NCBI GenBank assembly: GCA_004356555.1
Contig: SMWY01000133.1
Span: forward strand, 1-7,811
Reading direction: 5' to 3'
DNA from: Candidatus Dadabacteria bacterium
Lineage (GTDB): Bacteria > Desulfobacterota_D > UBA1144 > Nemesobacterales > UBA2774
DNA length: 7,811 nt
This document shows, piece after piece, positions 5,695 to 7,811 of this stretch (position 1 is its first letter; each line of letters starts with the position of its first letter). Below the pieces are notes generated by a model, which had not been told where the DNA came from, searched no databases, and worked only from the letters and a program-made list of their open reading frames with translations. Both the position numbers and the translations under genes were made by a program.

Positions 5695-6732
5695 CTAGGG
5701 ATACATTGCCGTAGACATTAGCCCTTCGGTTTCGGGAAAATCAAACATTATGTTCATATTTTGTATGGCCTGACCACACGCCCCTTTACCTAAATTATCA
5801 ATCGCAACAACGGATACAAAAACATCGTCTTGAAAACTTGCCCCTATATCACACATATTGGAATATCTTACATTCTTAGTACAAGGGTAGTCTTCTTTTT
5901 GAGACAGCCTTATAAATTTTTCCTGCGTATAGAACTTTTCATATATACCGTGGACTTTATCGAGCGAAACCTTCTTTTTCAGTCGGCAGTATATGGTCGC
6001 CAGGATACCGCGATTAAGAGGAACCGTATGAGGAATAAACGTGACTTTAATTCTGCTATCTGCAAGTTTTGAAAGTTCCTGCTCTATTTCCGGTTTTTGA
6101 TTGTGCCCTGAAACGGAATCGATATTCACGCTCTCGTTAGCCTCTGAAAAGTGGTGTCCTAGACTGGGTGCGCGCCCCCCGCCTGAGAGCCCTGATTTTA
6201 TATCCGCTATAACAGAAGCCCTATTCAATAATGCCTCGGCGGCAAGTGGGGCCAACCCAAGAATGACGCTTGTCGCATAGCAGCCAGGATTTGCAATAAG
6301 TCGAGCGCCCATTATCTGCTCTTTATATATTTCAGGAAGTCCATAAACAGCCTCTTTTAAGTAATTTTTATATTTATGCTTTGATTTAAACCAATTCTCA
6401 TAAACCACAGCATTAGAAAATCGGAAATCAGCGCTGAAATCTATCACCCGAGCACCCGTATCGAGCAATTTCTTCACAAAATGCATAGAGATTCCATGAG
6501 GAAGGCAGGAAAAGGCCAAATCAACTTTATCTAGCTCTTTCAGCTTCTGAACACTGTTACACTCAATTTCCAGAAAACCTTTTAAGTGAGGAAAAACTTC
6601 AGATATATCTTTACCAGCAAACTTTTCAGACGTTAGCCAAGATACTTCAACTCCAGGATGGTTTACGAGCAGCCTCAACAGCTCAGCACCCGTATACCCC
6701 GTTGCTCCCAGAACACCGATTTTTATTCTCAT
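5695..6732 (-). CDS. argC: N-acetyl-gamma-glutamyl-phosphate reductase
   Basis: Third step of arginine biosynthesis: NADPH-dependent reduction of N-acetyl-glutamyl-5-phosphate to the semialdehyde, in the cytosol. 345 residues, normal for the type 1 enzyme. The nucleotide-binding loop is GVLGATGYTGAELLRLL (6-22). The catalytic cysteine is Cys151 in ANPGCYATSV. Other family signatures are IDFSADFRF (97-105), YGLPEIY, SGLSGGGRAPS, GHNQKPEIEQ with His210, FIPHTVPLNRGILATIY and the near-terminal IDNLGKGACGQAIQNMN. GGAAG (6737-6741) lies 4 nt before the ATG. It is the first solid gene of a minus-strand group with the ligase (14 nt on) and the ACP. LysY of the LysW-dependent lysine/arginine route is a close relative, but the carrier here is a phosphopantetheine ACP and not LysW, so ordinary ArgC is the best call. 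No other arg gene is in the window. Confidence 0.96.
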   Translation of the reverse strand: MRIKIGVLGATGYTGAELLRLLVNHPGVEVSWLTSEKFAGKDISEVFPHLKGFLEIECNSVQKLKELDKVDLAFSCLPHGISMHFVKKLLDTGARVIDFSADFRFSNAVVYENWFKSKHKYKNYLKEAVYGLPEIYKEQIMGARLIANPGCYATSVILGLAPLAAEALLNRASVIADIKSGLSGGGRAPSLGHHFSEANESVNIDSVSGHNQKPEIEQELSKLADSRIKVTFIPHTVPLNRGILATIYCRLKKKVSLDKVHGIYEKFYTQEKFIRLSQKEDYPCTKNVRYSNMCDIGASFQDDVFVSVVAIDNLGKGACGQAIQNMNIMFDFPETEGLMSTAMYP

Positions 6733-6935
6733 GTTTCTTCCAATATGCTATTCAATTTTATAAATAAGGTCAAAGACAGGCTGTTGAGTTCGGGTTCCCC
6801 GTTTATGTAAGCATATTTTCTGTATAAAAATTCGCCATTATCGGTTATCATAATAACTACTGAATTGCAATGTTTGTCGATATAATTAAGTATTCGGAGG
6901 ATGCTAAATGCCAAAAATCTTGAACCTAAATACAT
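6729..6935 (-). CDS. Possible small protein overlapping the argC start
   Basis: A 68-codon frame whose TGA overlaps the argC ATG as ATGA, a spacing typical of translationally coupled genes. AGGA lies 9 nt before the ATG at 6933-6935, but that start is antisense to the first codons of the lipoprotein gene. A shorter version could begin at the ATG at 6849-6851 (40 codons, no ribosome binding site). The peptide resembles nothing I know; its second half, GEFLYRKYAYINGEPELNSLSL, looks soluble. A candidate argC promoter lies inside it. It may be a real leader gene, a decayed remnant or chance. Confidence 0.25.
   Translation of the reverse strand: MYLGSRFLAFSILRILNYIDKHCNSVVIMITDNGEFLYRKYAYINGEPELNSLSLTLFIKLNSILEET
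6745..6773 (-). promoter_or_regulatory. Candidate promoter of the argC-ligase-ACP group
   Basis: On the minus strand TTGACC (6768-6773, five of six), a 17-nt spacer and TAGCAT (6745-6750, four of six) precede the argC ATG. Transcription would start close to or within the GGAAG ribosome binding site, giving a leader of only about 5-8 nt. If real, it excludes the small overlapping frame from the transcript. Confidence 0.4.
6844..6857. repeat. Near-perfect 14-bp palindrome between argC and the lipoprotein gene
   Basis: GTTATCATAATAAC has six of seven symmetric pairs. It sits in the divergent region, 24 bp upstream of the lipoprotein's TATAAT box and about 70 bp upstream of the argC -35. It could bind a dimeric regulator. 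It does not closely match the ARG box as I know it, and chance is possible in this AT-rich stretch. Confidence 0.3.
6881..6900 (+). promoter_or_regulatory. -10 box and ribosome binding site of the lipoprotein gene
   Basis: A perfect TATAAT (6881-6886) has no good -35 at 16-18 nt, so an activator may be needed. GGAGG (6896-6900) lies 7 nt before the ATG at 6908-6910 and fixes the start. The implied leader is only about 15 nt. Confidence 0.55.
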
Positions 6936-7774
6936 TTCTTTTAATCCTGCTTATAGCAACATCATATATTTCAACTGGAGTTGTCGGGTGTAATAGTGGT
7001 AGCGGCGGCAATAACAAGACGACAATACGAGGCGTTATTGAACAAGTTATAGGTGGAACGGGTGAAGTATCGGGTATAAGAGTCAGCATATTTGAAAACA
7101 ACAGACGCCGGACTTCCGACCGCACAAACCAATCAGGTGTATTTAGGCTTACCTATAAACCTGACAATGATCTTGCCACAATCGAATTCGAGGGTTCGGA
7201 TTTTACACTATCGAGAGTTATCAGCGTAACCGAGGGAAGCGACGTAACTTTAGATGAAATTATTGATACGATAACTCCGGAAATTATCTTTACAGAGTGG
7301 GTAGTAGACCAAAGACGATTAACACTGTCTAGTTTTGATCAAGTAATTTTTAACGATACTGAAGCTACTTTCAGGATTGACGGCAAGAATAAAAACTGTA
7401 TACGAGCCAAAGGAGAAAGCAGAGTTGAGATCACAGCTAGAAGTATATCCCTAATCAACTGTTCCGAAGGAATTACTACATCAAGTTTTGCTCTAGTTGA
7501 TCTTCAGGCTGATGAGGATATAAATGTTATTGCTAATAAAGATGGAATAAAATCACAGGACAACTCTTCTGTAACGCTTTCCATGACAAATAACCCTGTG
7601 GCAAATAATATTTTTATAACATCCAATAAGGAAAACGGTATTAGAGCATCGGGTTCCTCAGTGGTTATTGTAGATCCAGAGCTCAATTGCACTATTACGG
7701 GCGCAAAGGATGCTATCAGACAGAGCGGAACATCAGTAGTTGATCCTGACGGCTGCACACTGGTTGGAAATTAA
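6908..7774 (+). CDS. Secreted lipoprotein with beta-sandwich and beta-helix-like repeats
   Basis: 288 residues. Residues 4-27 form a signal peptide with a Leu/Ile-rich core and a lipobox-like VVGC ending at Cys28. That Cys would be lipidated and is followed by Asn, not an inner-membrane-retention Asp, so the outer membrane is likely. A Gly/Ser/Asn linker (29-37) follows. Residues about 38-118 resemble a carboxypeptidase-regulatory-like or CNA-B-like beta-sandwich (RGVIEQVIGG, then VSGIRVSIFENN, NQSGVFRLTYK, ATIEFEG). Residues 163-279 carry five related units starting NCIRAKGESRVEI, EGITTSSFALVDL, DGIKSQDNSSVTL, NGIRASGSSVVIV and DAIRQSGTSVVD, offset by 24, 25, 31 and 25 residues. That is the pattern of rungs in a right-handed beta-helix such as polysaccharide lyases and adhesins have. 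Four cysteines (164, 185, 261, 283) lie in this half and may pair. No catalytic cluster is evident, so binding or surface structure is likelier than enzyme activity. A TAATAA double stop ends it; nothing is seen in the last 37 bases. Confidence 0.85.
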   Translation: MPKILNLNTFLLILLIATSYISTGVVGCNSGSGGNNKTTIRGVIEQVIGGTGEVSGIRVSIFENNRRRTSDRTNQSGVFRLTYKPDNDLATIEFEGSDFTLSRVISVTEGSDVTLDEIIDTITPEIIFTEWVVDQRRLTLSSFDQVIFNDTEATFRIDGKNKNCIRAKGESRVEITARSISLINCSEGITTSSFALVDLQADEDINVIANKDGIKSQDNSSVTLSMTNNPVANNIFITSNKENGIRASGSSVVIVDPELNCTITGAKDAIRQSGTSVVDPDGCTLVGN

Positions 7775-7811
7775 TAAATAGGCCGTTGTAATTAAATCCC
7801 GGATTTTAACT

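Noticed and set aside
3934..6732. LysW-type amino-group carrier pathway using an ArgC/LysY enzyme
   Set aside because: The small carrier is a phosphopantetheine ACP with a D-S attachment site, not the acidic, EDWGE-ending LysW, and no LysX-like ligase is present.
6904..7758. Minus-strand frames opposite the lipoprotein
   Set aside because: Low-complexity shadows; the plus strand has a strong ribosome binding site, signal peptide, lipobox and protein repeats.

Overview
The window is AT-rich bacterial chromosomal DNA with eight well-supported genes. The organism looks Gram-negative: there is a lipoprotein with a lipobox and a primary-type sigma-70 family factor. Gene content and style would fit a deltaproteobacterium-like or candidate-phylum lineage, but the sequence alone does not fix the taxonomy. 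I see no phage or transposon genes, CRISPR array, tRNA or rRNA.

Layout. Bases 1-635 (minus) hold nearly all of endonuclease III (nth), whose last few codons lie beyond the left edge. A GC-rich hairpin at 707-747 separates it from a sigma-70 family factor on the minus strand (783-2045), which has a strong ribosome binding site. An AT-rich spacer with two small palindromes (2046-2291) follows. Next comes a divergent pair: an unrecognised acidic, aromatic-rich protein (minus, 2292-3053) and a MerR-like winged-helix regulator (plus, 3209-3928). Between them lie two promoter-like elements and a long interrupted inverted repeat that overlaps the regulator's -35 box. In both divergent genes the start codon sits 6 nt after the candidate -10 box, as expected for leaderless mRNAs.

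The regulator meets a minus-strand gene group head-on with a 5-nt gap. Transcribed right to left, the group is argC (6732-5695), then an AMP-forming acyl ligase of the ANL superfamily (5680-4208), then an acyl carrier protein (4179-3934). Gaps of 14 and 28 nt suggest one operon. The ligase probably activates a carboxylic acid as its adenylate and loads it onto the phosphopantetheine arm of the neighbouring ACP. Linkage of this pair to an arginine-pathway reductase is unusual. A short reading frame overlaps the argC start by ATGA and is of uncertain reality.

Divergent from argC is an exported lipoprotein (plus, 6908-7774) with a carboxypeptidase-regulatory-like beta-sandwich and a C-terminal array of about 25-residue repeats that looks like a small right-handed beta-helix. 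No established defence or mobile system is visible. The best candidates for something undescribed are the divergent regulator/unknown-protein module, the argC-ligase-ACP cluster and the repeat lipoprotein.
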